Positions 29,585 through 38,829 of a stretch of 64,000 nt of DNA are shown one piece after another (the stretch's first letter is position 1; each line of letters starts with the position of its first letter). The stretch is taken from assembly GCF_011038885.2 (NCBI RefSeq), contig NZ_CP064952.1, positions 2,232,001 through 2,296,000 on the forward strand, written 5' to 3'. A program made the position numbers and the translations under genes. A model generated the notes under the pieces. The model did no database searches. It had not been told where the DNA came from and was given only the letters and a program-made list of their open reading frames with translations. Source of the DNA: Schaalia sp. ZJ405 (GTDB taxonomy: Bacteria; Actinomycetota; Actinomycetes; Actinomycetales; Actinomycetaceae).

Positions 29585-30418
29585 ACCGAGGCGTCCGAAC
29601 CCTTGGGGCTCGCGTCGCTCACGCGCGTCGCTTCTTATTATCTGAGCACTTCCGGAGACATCCTTGAACTCGTCCTCGGCGCCTCTGGGCAGATGGGCTG
29701 ACACGATGACGATTGCGAGACAAAAACGTCACACTGAAAGAATTCGGGCTACGCGACGTATTGTGTTGGTTGTGGGCCTATACGACGTTCTGGCAAAAGC
29801 AAGGGCCGCTCACTCCGTGAACGACCCCAGATACTCCTTCAACACATGGTTGATGAGCTGTTGCTCGGCTTAACGTAGATTGGGGACTGGGCGCAGACCA
29901 TGCTGAATTCGATAAGCTCATGGAACGAACCGATGCAGATATTCTAAAGCTTCTAGTTGACAATGGTCACCTGTTATTCTTCGGTGAAACAACTGAAGAT
30001 GGAATTTCATTCTATACCGATTGTATCGGTTCCGTTAACCTTAAAAATATTTGTCTCGCAGCGGTTTCCTGTGTCGAAGTAGAAAGCTTTAGCTTCCTAA
30101 ATTTGATTTGGTAGGTGCTTTCACTGTGCTGGTGATGGACTCACAGGCTCTGATGTACTGCGCTGTGTCCAATCGTTGATTCAGGTTACGACGGATGGCG
30201 GTCTATGACCGAGGCCGAGTAAACCCCGTCATTGCCAATTCTTTGGAGTGTGCGTTGAGTGCCCGATGGTACTTGGAACACTCTCTCGGAGTACGAGTTG
30301 AGAAAACCGTGGTGCAAGCATGGTCGTGATATGCGTAATTCGCAGACTAAACTTGGACTGGAAAGACTCAATCGTTACCCACATGCCGTGGGCTGACCCA
30401 CCCAGAGGAGTCCTGAAT
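29585..30418. other. AT-richer intergenic region with a repeat fragment and gene remnant
   Basis: Base composition drops visibly compared with the helicase gene. AAAAACGTCACA at 29722-29733 matches, inverted, the 73-bp repeat at 18680. A 64-codon frame at 29920-30114 (MERTDADILKLLVDNGHLL...) is open upstream to about 29878 but has no ribosome site and resembles a gene remnant. I recognise no family in it. The region is the left border of the accessory block. Confidence 0.45.
29920..30114 (+). pseudogene. Unrecognised 64-codon fragment
   Basis: A short frame beginning MERTDADILKLLVDNGHLLF and ending in a hydrophobic FLNLIW tail. The composition is protein-like in the first 45 codons (alternating hydrophobic strands, GETTEDGISFYTD) and then deteriorates. 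No ribosome site precedes it and both flanks are noncoding. Probably the residue of a larger gene; the original function is not recognisable. Confidence 0.25.
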
Positions 30419-31111
30419 ATGCCAAACACCCCTGCACTTCTGTCAGGCAAGACGTATGCCGCTAAGCGACATGGGCTGACCGAGCAGGTGCAGGAGGCCT
30501 TGGTCGACATGATGATTCAAGGTGTCCTTGCTGATGATCAACCCATTCGAATTGAAGCGCTTGCTGAGGTGCTGGGGGTTTCTGCGACGCCCGTAAGAGA
30601 AGCGCTAGCTCGCATGGAAGGCCTCGGGCTGGTCGTCAGGCATAGCTACAAGGGGTATCGGACTGCTCCAAAACTGTCCGAAAAAGAGCTGCATGACCTG
30701 ATGAGTGTCAGATTGCTACTTGAGCCAGAAGCTGCTCGTTTGGCTTGCCTGAATACGGACCCTGATTTTCATCAGGCGCTAGAGCAGACCATTGCCGACC
30801 AAGTTGCCAATCTTTCACTGAGCAATCCCGATGAGAGCCGCGCCTTCATGCGAGCAGACCAAGACTTCCATCGGATCATCCATGCAGGTGCTGGCAACCG
30901 TTTCCTCATGCAATCTGCAGATGTTTTGGGAGGGAATGTGCAGCGTTGGCGCCATTTCAAAGATCGTGTGGTGACGGACGCGAAAGACTCATTAGCCGAA
31001 CATCGAATGATTTTTGATGCCATCGTTGCGGGAGATGAGCATGCATCTAGGGAAGCGATGACTGGCCATATCGAGCAGCTCATTGCTCGCTTGCGAAACG
31101 AGGAGCAGTAA
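30419..31111 (+). CDS. GntR-family regulator, FCD type
   Basis: A 230-residue transcription factor. The winged helix-turn-helix at residues 15-75 includes IEALAEVLGVSATPVREALA, the standard GntR recognition segment. The FCD effector domain follows (LMSVRLLLEPEAARLA, ADQDFHRIIHAGAGN, EHRMIFDAIVAGDEHASREA) with the Asp/His residues that usually hold a metal ion. ATG 30419 has GAGGAG eight bases upstream; a longer frame from 30320 lacks one. It heads the set with SDR, transaldolase-like and GntP genes on the same strand. FadR-like members sense acids such as gluconate or lactate, fitting a sugar-acid locus. Confidence 0.87.
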   Translation: MPNTPALLSGKTYAAKRHGLTEQVQEALVDMMIQGVLADDQPIRIEALAEVLGVSATPVREALARMEGLGLVVRHSYKGYRTAPKLSEKELHDLMSVRLLLEPEAARLACLNTDPDFHQALEQTIADQVANLSLSNPDESRAFMRADQDFHRIIHAGAGNRFLMQSADVLGGNVQRWRHFKDRVVTDAKDSLAEHRMIFDAIVAGDEHASREAMTGHIEQLIARLRNEEQ

Positions 31112-31140
31112 CCCTCTAGCTCTTGTGCAGGGCAACCCCC

Positions 31141-31168
31141 TTGCGATTTGTGATGCAAAATATATAAT
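31141..31168 (+). promoter_or_regulatory. Promoter of the first sugar-acid operon
   Basis: TTGCGA (31141-31146) and TATAAT (31163-31168) with a 16-bp spacer, about 85 bp before the SDR start. The spacer contains TGATGCA (31151-31157). The same heptamer sits in the spacer of the promoter at 41760-41788. Both are therefore candidate GntR/FCD operator half-sites. Confidence 0.55.
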
Positions 31169-31252
31169 CGATGATGTAGACAACTTGATGTCTCATCCGC
31201 TAATGTGACTACCGACACGCAAGGATGCGTGGTTGTCGGAAGGCAAGCCCTC

Positions 31253-31996
31253 ATGAATGAAATCCGTTTAGCACTTGTAACGGGTGCCGCTCGCGGTATT
31301 GGCCGCATAGTTTCCGAACGTCTTGCTATGGACGGTATGCGGATCTTCATTGCTGACGTCAATGAAGATCTTGCCCAAGCAACGGCCGACAGATTCATTG
31401 ACGACGGCTACGAGGCCGCAGCTATCAGCATTGACGTGACTGATCCCAGTTCCGTTCATGATGGTGTCACCCACATCATTGAGAACCACGGCCACATCTC
31501 TGTTCTGGTCAACAATGCTGGGATTGTTTCGAATACGCCGTGGGAACAAACGACCTTCGAGGAATGGAATCGGGTTCTCGCCGTCAACCTCACTGGAACT
31601 CAATTCATGACGCAGGCGGTACTACCCGACATGGTTAAAACGAGATACGGACGCATAGTGAACATAGTGTCGCTTGCTGGTCGCAACGGAGGTGTTTCGG
31701 TAGGCCCGTCTTACGCCGCCTCAAAAGCAGGCATGATCGGATTAACGCGACACTACGCCGGCAAGGTCGCTCGCATGGGAGTCACCGTAAATGCCGTTGC
31801 TCCGGGCACAACGAACACGGAAATGGCTGCGCAATTCACCGAGGAGCAAATGACTGCTATCCGCTCCGCAATACCCGTTGGCCGCTTAGGAGAGGTTAAC
31901 GAGATCGCTGCTGCCGTCGCATATTTCGCGAGTCCCTATGCCGGATTCACCACCGGAGCTGTTCTCGACGTTAACGGCGGCATGTATTTCGGCTGA
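31253..31996 (+). CDS. SDR-family NAD(P)-dependent dehydrogenase
   Basis: A 247-residue classical short-chain dehydrogenase. The cofactor motif ALVTGAARGIGRIV opens the chain, NNAGIV follows, and the catalytic Ser and YAASK (Tyr-x3-Lys) are in VSLAGRNGGVSVGPSYAASK. The C terminus ends VLDVNGGMYFG. Start ATG 31253 has GGAAGG upstream; the longer frame from 31205 is not supported. Position between a GntR regulator and a transaldolase-like gene suggests oxidation or reduction of a sugar acid. The degenerate gene at 37100-37871 ends in almost the same DVNGGTYFG. Confidence 0.87.
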   Translation: MNEIRLALVTGAARGIGRIVSERLAMDGMRIFIADVNEDLAQATADRFIDDGYEAAAISIDVTDPSSVHDGVTHIIENHGHISVLVNNAGIVSNTPWEQTTFEEWNRVLAVNLTGTQFMTQAVLPDMVKTRYGRIVNIVSLAGRNGGVSVGPSYAASKAGMIGLTRHYAGKVARMGVTVNAVAPGTTNTEMAAQFTEEQMTAIRSAIPVGRLGEVNEIAAAVAYFASPYAGFTTGAVLDVNGGMYFG

Positions 31997-32048
31997 CGCT
32001 GATACTCACTCAACTCCAACAACCACCGCTATACAAGGAGGTACAACA

Positions 32049-33086
32049 ATGTCCCAAAACTATCTCGCATGGATGGCTGAAAATACGCCTAGTCGCTTCT
32101 GCAACGATTCCGCTCTCACGACCACTGTAACTCGCGCCCTTGAAAATGGGGCCATTGGTGTCACCACGAATGCTCCGCTCTCATACGAGGCTCTTACGAC
32201 CACTAATCTCCAGGACCTCGATCCGGTTGAAACCGTCGATGAAACCCTTGAAGGCGACGAACGCGTCCTTGAACTGATCGGACGCGTTGTACGTCCTCTT
32301 GCGCGCCGTTTTAAGCCGATGTTTGAAGCATCAGGCGGTAGTGATGGATATGTTCGCTGTCAGGTCCAGCCGAGCGCGGCGGGTGACTATGACAAGCAAT
32401 TAGAACAAGGCCTTCGCATAAGCGAATTTGGTCGTAACGTGATGGTCAAGATTCCTGGAACGTGCGCCGGTATTCGCGTCCTCGAAGAACTAGCTGCACG
32501 AGGGATCCCCACAACCGCCACGGTTTGTGTTTCCGCGTCTCAGATCATGGCTGCTGCCGATGCATACGAACGTGGGTGCGAACGAGCCCGAGCCGCAGGC
32601 ATTGCTCCTGCACCCTCAACCTCGGCTTTTGTTATGGGGCGCCTTCAGGACTACCTCACATCGGTCAATGAAAAAGAAAAACTTGGCCTTGCTACAGAGG
32701 ACTTAGAAGAGGCGGTACTTGCTGTCGCACGTCGACTGATCGACGCGCTCAAAGATCGTCCGAATGCTCCTAAACTCATGCCTGCGGCGTTCCGTACTCC
32801 TCGCCAAGTCACACTTCTTGCGGGTGCACCCTTCGAAGCAACTATCCATCCCAAGATCCAAAATGCCCTCCTCGAGTGGGATGAAAAGGAAGGCATCCCT
32901 CGTGAAATCGGTATTCACAATCCTCTTAACCAAGAGAGTATCGAGCGAGTCCTTAATGCGATTCCCGACTTCAAACGTGCCTACGCGCTCGATGGACTCA
33001 CAGTTGAGGAATTTGATGACTTCGGTGCGACGGTCATGACACTTGGAGGATTCTCTGCTGCATGGGATCAGCTCAGAACCCTGTAA
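32049..33086 (+). CDS. Transaldolase-family protein with FSA-like active site (copy 1)
   Basis: A 345-residue class I aldolase barrel of the transaldolase superfamily. Active-site positions can be aligned by eye: Asp20 (CNDSAL), Asn41 (VTTNAPLS), Gln105 (VRCQVQPSAAG) and the Schiff-base Lys134 (VMVKIPGTCAGI). True transaldolases have Glu where Gln105 stands; fructose-6-phosphate aldolase (FSA) has Gln59 there. The stretch AAFRTPRQ also matches the FSA C-terminal region. The family context therefore points to aldol cleavage rather than dihydroxyacetone transfer. It is much longer than FSA (220 residues). AAGGAGGT lies seven bases before ATG 32049. Confidence 0.83.
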   Translation: MSQNYLAWMAENTPSRFCNDSALTTTVTRALENGAIGVTTNAPLSYEALTTTNLQDLDPVETVDETLEGDERVLELIGRVVRPLARRFKPMFEASGGSDGYVRCQVQPSAAGDYDKQLEQGLRISEFGRNVMVKIPGTCAGIRVLEELAARGIPTTATVCVSASQIMAAADAYERGCERARAAGIAPAPSTSAFVMGRLQDYLTSVNEKEKLGLATEDLEEAVLAVARRLIDALKDRPNAPKLMPAAFRTPRQVTLLAGAPFEATIHPKIQNALLEWDEKEGIPREIGIHNPLNQESIERVLNAIPDFKRAYALDGLTVEEFDDFGATVMTLGGFSAAWDQLRTL

Positions 33087-33126
33087 TAACGAGAGCTCAA
33101 ACGAATCAATAAGTCCCCCGTATTCC

Positions 33127-33168
33127 AAGGCGGCCTAGCATTGCGCTGGAGAAGTGCTGGGCCACCTT
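33127..33168 (+). terminator. Hairpin after the transaldolase-like gene
   Basis: A 14-bp stem with two G-T type mismatches (33127-33140 against 33155-33168), 40 bp beyond the stop codon. It has no T-run. Confidence 0.4.
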
Positions 33169-33339
33169 GTACAACATTCAATCTTCAGAATTGACTGCCT
33201 CGGTAGTGCAACGATGCGCGAAGAGAATGTCACATGCTCCTGACAGTTCCTCTGACACCGATGTTAGAAGAGCCAAGCTCAAACTGTCACGCCTCTCGGA
33301 ACACGTTCCAGCTGTCATCCGAGAACGCATCAATCACAG

Positions 33340-33365
33340 TTCGTCGGCACCAGCCGACGAATTTT
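33340..33365 (+). terminator. Intrinsic terminator just upstream of the GntP gene
   Basis: Perfect 9-bp stem TTCGTCGGC / GCCGACGAA with loop ACCA, followed by TTTT. It ends 40 bp before the permease start codon, so transcription entering from the upstream genes should be reduced or controlled here. The 250-bp leader between 33087 and 33340 contains no other recognised element. Confidence 0.7.
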
Positions 33366-33405
33366 CCCCCATTACTCATCCCGAGTGGGATGGAGGAGGA
33401 CCATC

Positions 33406-34737
33406 ATGATCAATCTCCTGTGGTTGACGGTGTCAATCGTCATCATCGTCACCTTGATTCTATGGGTGAAGCTACACCCGGCAGTGTCGCTTATTATCGG
33501 CACAATTCTTCTCGGATTCATGTTGCAAATGCCTGCTTTGGATATCGCGACGACCGCGACGGAGGGTTTCGGCGGTTTGATGACCAGCCTCGGACTTTCG
33601 GTTGGGTTTGGCATCATTCTTGGACAGCTCATGAGTGACTCTGGCGGTGCCAAAGTCATTGCACGCACGCTGGTCAATCTTGTGTCTGAGCGCTTCGCGA
33701 TGTATGGGATTGCATTTGCTGCCTTCGTCCTGGCGATTCCTGTATTCTTCGATGTCACGTTCGTTATCCTGGTTCCGCTCGCAATCGCTATCGCACGAGA
33801 GGCCGGAAAGCCGATGCCACTGGCAATCGGTGCGGTTGCGATGGGTGCAGGCGCAGCGCACACATTAGTCCCGCCAACGCCTAACCCGCTTGCAGCAGGT
33901 GACATTATGGGATTCTCAGTCGGCTACATGGTTGCTATCGGTGGAACAGTCGGACTCGTCGCAGTCATCGCGGGTGTCACGATTTACTCGTGGATTCTGC
34001 CAAAGGTATGGAAACCCGAAGTGGACGTCACAGAAGAACCGTCTCTTCAGGCGATCCCCGGAGAAGACAAGGAGCCTAACTTCTGGCTGGCCCTTCTGCC
34101 GATCGCGACCCCACTTATCCTTATTCTGATAGGTACGGTTTGGGGTGCAAAGGTCGACGAGCTTCCAGTGTGGGCCGCATTTATCTCCGACAAGACCGTC
34201 GCTTTGCTTATCGGTACTCTTATTGCCTACTTGGTGGCTTCTACTGATATGTCACGTCGTGAGATGGAAGCCTCGTCGAATAAGGCAATCGAGTCCGCAG
34301 GTATAGTCTTGATGATCACCGGTGCTGGTGGCGCATTCGGCGCGCTCATCAAGGCTGGTGGTGTCTCCGATCTGATTTCCGAAGCTGTTGCTGGCTTGGG
34401 TGGCGGGCATTTCGTTGGTCTGCTCGCCTGCTACTTCGTAGGTATGGTTTTCCGCGTTGCAGTCGGCTCTGGAACGGTGGCATCGATTACTACGATGACG
34501 ATCTTCGCTTCCCTTGCCCCAACCATTGGTATCCATCCCGTATGGGTCGCAGCTGCTTGCCTTGCTGGAGCGCTGTCGGTCGGACATATCAACGACTCGG
34601 GTTTCTGGGTCACTGCGAAGATTCCTGGATTTTCCATCACCGGTGGTCTCAAGGTTTACACCCTGCCCCAGTTTGTTTCTTCACTGTGCGCGATCGTGTT
34701 GGTGATTATCGGTTCCTACATCATTCCGATGGGCTAA
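33406..34737 (+). CDS. GntP-family sugar-acid permease (copy 1)
   Basis: A 443-residue membrane protein with about 12 to 14 hydrophobic segments, of the gluconate:H+ symporter (GntP) family. Typical elements are FGIILGQLMSDSGGA, IPVFFDVTFVIL, the reentrant AHTLVPPTPNPLAAG and VGHINDSGFW near the C terminus. GntP proteins import gluconate and related aldonates. ATG 33406 has GGAGGAGG upstream. It closes the first sugar-acid gene set and is followed by a terminator. Confidence 0.9.
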   Translation: MINLLWLTVSIVIIVTLILWVKLHPAVSLIIGTILLGFMLQMPALDIATTATEGFGGLMTSLGLSVGFGIILGQLMSDSGGAKVIARTLVNLVSERFAMYGIAFAAFVLAIPVFFDVTFVILVPLAIAIAREAGKPMPLAIGAVAMGAGAAHTLVPPTPNPLAAGDIMGFSVGYMVAIGGTVGLVAVIAGVTIYSWILPKVWKPEVDVTEEPSLQAIPGEDKEPNFWLALLPIATPLILILIGTVWGAKVDELPVWAAFISDKTVALLIGTLIAYLVASTDMSRREMEASSNKAIESAGIVLMITGAGGAFGALIKAGGVSDLISEAVAGLGGGHFVGLLACYFVGMVFRVAVGSGTVASITTMTIFASLAPTIGIHPVWVAAACLAGALSVGHINDSGFWVTAKIPGFSITGGLKVYTLPQFVSSLCAIVLVIIGSYIIPMG

Positions 34738-34763
34738 TGACCTAGAGCAAATCACCTCATGGG

Positions 34764-34804
34764 AAACCGTGTGACCTTGGCTTCTCGCCGGGACACACGG
34801 TTTT
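34764..34804 (+). terminator. Terminator after the first GntP gene
   Basis: Inverted repeat AAACCGTGTG (34764-34773) / CACACGGTTT (34794-34803) ending in a T-run, 26 bp past the stop codon. Confidence 0.8.
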
Positions 34805-36134
34805 CCTCGTTTTACGAAATTACGAAAATGAATAGAGGGAATTAAATCATTGCAAGCACTGCCAATAATAGTCGGAAAATCGTCATTTTGGGTTTCTCGT
34901 TCGATAGAATCTCAATCACGTTAGAATTGCAACCACCGGTAGGGAGTTTAAGGTCACAAGCGCTGCCCCTCTGATCGAGCTCCGTTCACCAACGATGGTG
35001 ATGAGCAGCAATTCCAAACAGTTAGAAAGAATATGTGACGCCCGTGGATAAGGGTGCCACATACCGTCAGAATCCAGTATACAGCCAATTTTAATATCGA
35101 TCCGGGTGAATTCGCTAAAGATTTGACGATAGAAGAGTGCGAGAGCTTCATCCGCAGCTCTCTACTAGTCCGCGATTGTCATGACATTGTAATGTGAAAA
35201 ACGTTGTTATTGCAGGCCTATCTCAGCCTGTTGAGTGTTCTCCTGTCAGGAGTGAGAGAGTCAATTAGGGTTTTGTCTTGAGGTGCTGAATAAAACAAGT
35301 TGGCGAGGTCTGAGATACTCAGTATCGTTGATATTATCTTTCAACCAGGACAACAGTCGGCCTGTATCGCGGGTCTACCCAAGAGTGTTTGAGTATTTGG
35401 TCCTGGAATGTCTACAGCCCCGACGGTGTTGATTCTGGAACGCTTGAGATTACTGCTCGGACCACTCTAGATATAACGCAGGTATTACCATCAGATTTTT
35501 TCAATGGTGCCGGCAGCCCAGTTGGACGCATATTGATCAGGAATGGAAGCAAAGCGTTTCACTTCTGTTATTTGCGGGTGCGCTATCAAAAAGAACCTAA
35601 CTCAGACTGAAAGTGATCTGTGGGTTCCATCAGTTTTGTAAAAGTATCTCCAGGAAACTCAAGGTGTTCCAAATGCTCAGGTGAATAATCTCCATTGGAC
35701 CGGTTAAGCAAACCTGACAACGGAGCGCCTGAAACAGGCTCTATGCATCGACTAGTAATAGACTCAAATGGGTAGTTTGGACGAAATGCTGCGGTGGTCT
35801 GTCTTGAAGCCAGCGGATTCTTGGAAGGTTGTACGAAGGGTAAAGTCGGGTGCCTACACCTTGATGAAAACCCTCTCATCTAGCCCACTTCGTAGGCTTC
35901 GCAGATGTGGTGTGCTGATTGGGCATCTGTGTAGGTGTAGCTGGGATCGATAACTTGGCCGTTTGCCCAACACAGATCAGAGATGATGTAAAATCATTTT
36001 GGGTGACTCCCAAGACTTTTCGACTTTTCAGTGCCTGCGAAGACGCATCAATGGTCTTAACGCAATGAGAGACAATTAAATCTCAACCTACAGTGCTACG
36101 AGCGGTGAGCGCTGATGTGAAAGTTGTGTGCTAC
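34805..36134. other. AT-rich gene graveyard
   Basis: About 1.3 kb without a convincing intact gene. A 73-codon frame at 35389-35610 (plus) starts at TTG and has protein-like stretches such as SDFFNGAGSPVGRILIRNG. A 97-codon frame at 35586-35879 lies on the minus strand. Neither has a ribosome site or a family I recognise. Composition is clearly richer in A and T than the flanking operons, consistent with decayed acquired genes. Confidence 0.4.
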
Positions 36135-36293
36135 TTAGTGCGATGTTCCAGATACAGTGCGGCCTTTCGCATCAAAGATGCAGGATCCAAGTGACGTCGA
36201 GTCGATGTCGACGTCAAGAAGGGTCGGCTCAACCGCGCAGGTAGACGAAATGGTGACATCTGTTTGCCTCTGGTAACGCGGACTGATCACCAC
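36135..36293 (-). CDS. Small 52-residue ORF, possibly a truncated gene
   Basis: Frame from GTG 36293 with AGGAGGA four bases upstream, 30 bp after the GntR stop and on the same strand. The product (MVISPRYQRQTDVTISSTCA at its start) has alternating hydrophobic residues suggesting a beta-sandwich segment, as at the start of glycosidase or binding domains. It contains the dyad TGACGTCGA-N7-TCGACGTCA (36192-36216). The good ribosome site and codon pattern argue that it was once the 5' end of a longer gene. No family is recognised. Confidence 0.35.
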   Translation of the reverse strand: MVISPRYQRQTDVTISSTCAVEPTLLDVDIDSTSLGSCIFDAKGRTVSGTSH

Positions 36294-36323
36294 GGTGTCC
36301 TCCTACAATGTGATTTCGGAGTA

Positions 36324-37007
36324 CTAATGGGCGTTATTTGAACCAACTTGTTGGTGAATTCGAGCCCTCTGGTGGTCGATGTGGTCAAGCATGGCGGCAG
36401 AGGCAGCTTGTGAGTCTCCGGATTCAAGTGCCAACAAAATTGCTTCATGCTCTGCCACTGCTACGTCGCGATCGACAATGAGCCCTGGGGTAAAGCGCCT
36501 CCAGCGATGGATTACTCCGCCCAGAATCTCGAGCATTTCCGCGATATAAGGATTGCCGGTTCCTTCCCAAATCGCTCGATGGAATGCGTCATCAGCGTGC
36601 ATAAACGCCAAGTAATCATCCATTGTCTTCGTATGACCGGTTCGTTCCTGCTCCTCATATGCTGCGCGGACGCCAGTGACAACGCTGGGTCCCTGTATAC
36701 ACGCAAGCTCAGCCGCCACTGGTTCAAAGAGTCGTCGTGCCATCATGATCTGGTCCATCTCATATAAATTGGGCGGATTTCGGACCTCAAAACCAACATG
36801 GGCGTGTCGGGACACAAGTTTGACGGACTCGAGCATTGTTAGAGCTTCCCGAACCGGGGTAGTCGATACTCCGAACTCTTCCGCAAGAGTTCGGGTGCGT
36901 AAGAAGTCTCCGGGGTTGTACTCTCCAGCCATAATACGGTCGATGAGGATCGACTGAATCTGTTCAGCGAGAGTACCCCGCTGCAATGCCGACGGTGTGT
37001 TCACCAC
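36324..37007 (-). CDS. GntR-family regulator, FCD type (second)
   Basis: A 227-residue paralogue of the regulator at 30419. The DNA-binding part includes RTLAEEFGVSTTPVREALTM, and the FCD domain has ADDAFHRAIWEGTGNPYI and EHEAILLALESGDSQAAS. GTG 37007 with GGAGGT six bases upstream is chosen over an ATG-like start at 37055. It lies at the distal end of the minus-strand catabolic genes, next to a degenerate SDR gene. By context it regulates this set. Confidence 0.86.
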   Translation of the reverse strand: MVNTPSALQRGTLAEQIQSILIDRIMAGEYNPGDFLRTRTLAEEFGVSTTPVREALTMLESVKLVSRHAHVGFEVRNPPNLYEMDQIMMARRLFEPVAAELACIQGPSVVTGVRAAYEEQERTGHTKTMDDYLAFMHADDAFHRAIWEGTGNPYIAEMLEILGGVIHRWRRFTPGLIVDRDVAVAEHEAILLALESGDSQAASAAMLDHIDHQRARIHQQVGSNNAH

Positions 37008-37099
37008 GTCGTTACCTCCGGATAGCGAGAAAATCTTTGCTTGTGATCGCAGCATATCTTGAGAATAGACCTCTCATAGGGGTGAGGTCGGCCGATGGC

Positions 37100-37871
37100 T
37101 AAGTTCCGTGGGCAGTCCATGCCTGTCCAAAGTAGGTGCCTCCGTTAACATCAACAGTGTCCCCGTTGTAAACGCTCCCTCATCAGAGGCGAGATAACAT
37201 ACGGCATCAGCAACTTCTGATGGCGGCCCAAGCTTTCCCAGCAAAATCTATTTTGCTTGGTGTTCAATGCGTTCAGGGGCGTAACCATCCAGAATTGCTG
37301 TATATGTCGTTGTTGGACACACTGTATTCACGATGACACCGTGCTTCGCCAAATAACGTGCCATGTCGTGGGTAGTCGTGTTGATACCACCTTTTACTGC
37401 GGCATAAACACATCACGCTCTCGATGCCACTATTTCGCCCAGCGAGTGAGGAGGTGTAGATAATTCGTGCTATCTTTGACTCTTTCAGATAGGGCAAGGC
37501 AGACTGTTCTGCAAAGCGTCATCCGGGAAGATTTACGTTGAGCACGCAGTTCTATTTTCCGTTCGATCCATGTTTTTGACCGATGTTGTGCAGAGAATTC
37601 CCATGTAATTGACAATGATATCAATTCCAGCAAATATTTTGGAAATTGAGGTCAATCACTCACGAAGACCATTGTTATCGGCGACATTTGTGTGAATGCT
37701 GATTGCCTCGCCGCCTTCACCGCAGATGAATTCTGTAACTTCATGAACTTTGTCTCCTCGCAAATCAGCTGCTGCACCTCAGTACCAAAGTGTGAGTCCA
37801 TGAAGTGATCGCTTCGCCGATACCCTGGGCTGCGCCGATAGTCACCGCTTTTTGCCAGTCATATCAGGCAT
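37100..37871 (-). pseudogene. Degenerate SDR dehydrogenase gene
   Basis: Remains of a short-chain dehydrogenase spread over three frames. The N-terminal cofactor loop reads KAVTIGAAQGIGEAIT after a frameshift close to the ATG at 37871. A central ARIIYTSSLAGRN segment holds the catalytic Ser region. Near 37120 the end reads DVNGGTYFG. Several stops and frameshifts separate these pieces. The order and the C-terminal motif match the intact SDR at 31253, so this was the corresponding enzyme of the second gene set. Confidence 0.8.
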
Positions 37872-37891
37872 GACGTCTCCTATTGGCCGAA

Positions 37892-38761
37892 TCAGAATCG
37901 GATAGAGGACTTATCGAGGACGGGGAGGAGCTCGATGCGTGCTGCAGCTTCAACGTTCTTCAGGTATTGGATACCACGTTGCGCACAGTCGCGGCCTGTA
38001 GGGAAAGGCTGGGATTCGATTGTGATCCAACCGCTGTATCCAGCATCGAAGAGCGCGTGATAGTAGCTCATGAAGTCGATGCATCCTCCGCCAGGGTATG
38101 CGCGGTTTGCGTCAGAGAAATGAACGTAGCCAATACGGTCAGCCCACCGTCGTATCGCGGCGAAGGGATCTGTTTCTTCCATGTGCATGGAGTGAGTGTC
38201 GATGTGCATGGATACGTTTGGGCGATTGACCTCCTCGAGGAAATTGCCGACCTCATCGAGCGTGTTCAACCAGTTCGAAATGTACTGGAGGATATTTTCT
38301 ACGACGATCTGACCTCCAGTTGAATCGGCATGATCAGCCAACTCACCTAAAGCATCGACGAGACGTTGACGAGTAATCTGGGCTTTGTTGGGGTGCGGGA
38401 TATTGCCGCGCATTGTCCCAATAACTACTGAACAATCGAGTTCATTGGCCAGATCGAGGTGTTCTTTTAAACGCTCTACGGCTCTCTTGCGTATGTCGAC
38501 CGAATCGACAGTTAATCCCAAACCGTTATAAAGCAGCTCAAGTCCGGTACAGATGCTGGAGAATCCCAGTCCCTTGTCAGCTGCTTTCTTCTTATATAGG
38601 GCGCCGTCGTGCTCACGGGGGCTATGGAGGTAGAACTCAATGCCGTCATATCCCAATTCGGCCGCAGTGTCGGTGACCTCTTCGAAACTTCCCCGCAGAA
38701 CTACGGGCATACGTGTTGGTAGCTCTTCAAGGGAGACTTGGATTCCGTATCTGAACGTCAT
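37892..38761 (-). CDS. Sugar isomerase/epimerase of the xylose-isomerase-like TIM-barrel family
   Basis: A 289-residue AP-endonuclease-2-type barrel. Metal ligands are visible in strands IVVENILQYIS (Glu), NVSMHIDTHSMHME (Asp/His), IGYVHFSDANR (His) and GWITIESQ (Glu). Relatives include hydroxypyruvate isomerase, ketose 3-epimerases and IolE/IolI. Between a GarR-type reductase and an SDR remnant, hydroxypyruvate or sugar-acid isomerisation is plausible. It cannot be distinguished from epimerisation by inspection. It belongs to the minus-strand unit starting at the transaldolase-like gene. Confidence 0.82.
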   Translation of the reverse strand: MTFRYGIQVSLEELPTRMPVVLRGSFEEVTDTAAELGYDGIEFYLHSPREHDGALYKKKAADKGLGFSSICTGLELLYNGLGLTVDSVDIRKRAVERLKEHLDLANELDCSVVIGTMRGNIPHPNKAQITRQRLVDALGELADHADSTGGQIVVENILQYISNWLNTLDEVGNFLEEVNRPNVSMHIDTHSMHMEETDPFAAIRRWADRIGYVHFSDANRAYPGGGCIDFMSYYHALFDAGYSGWITIESQPFPTGRDCAQRGIQYLKNVEAAARIELLPVLDKSSIRF

Positions 38762-38829
38762 CGTTCGCTCGCTTTCTGTCCGAGGAAAGGGTGCGGGGGC
38801 ATAGAGAAGATCTGTGCCCCCGCATTGAT

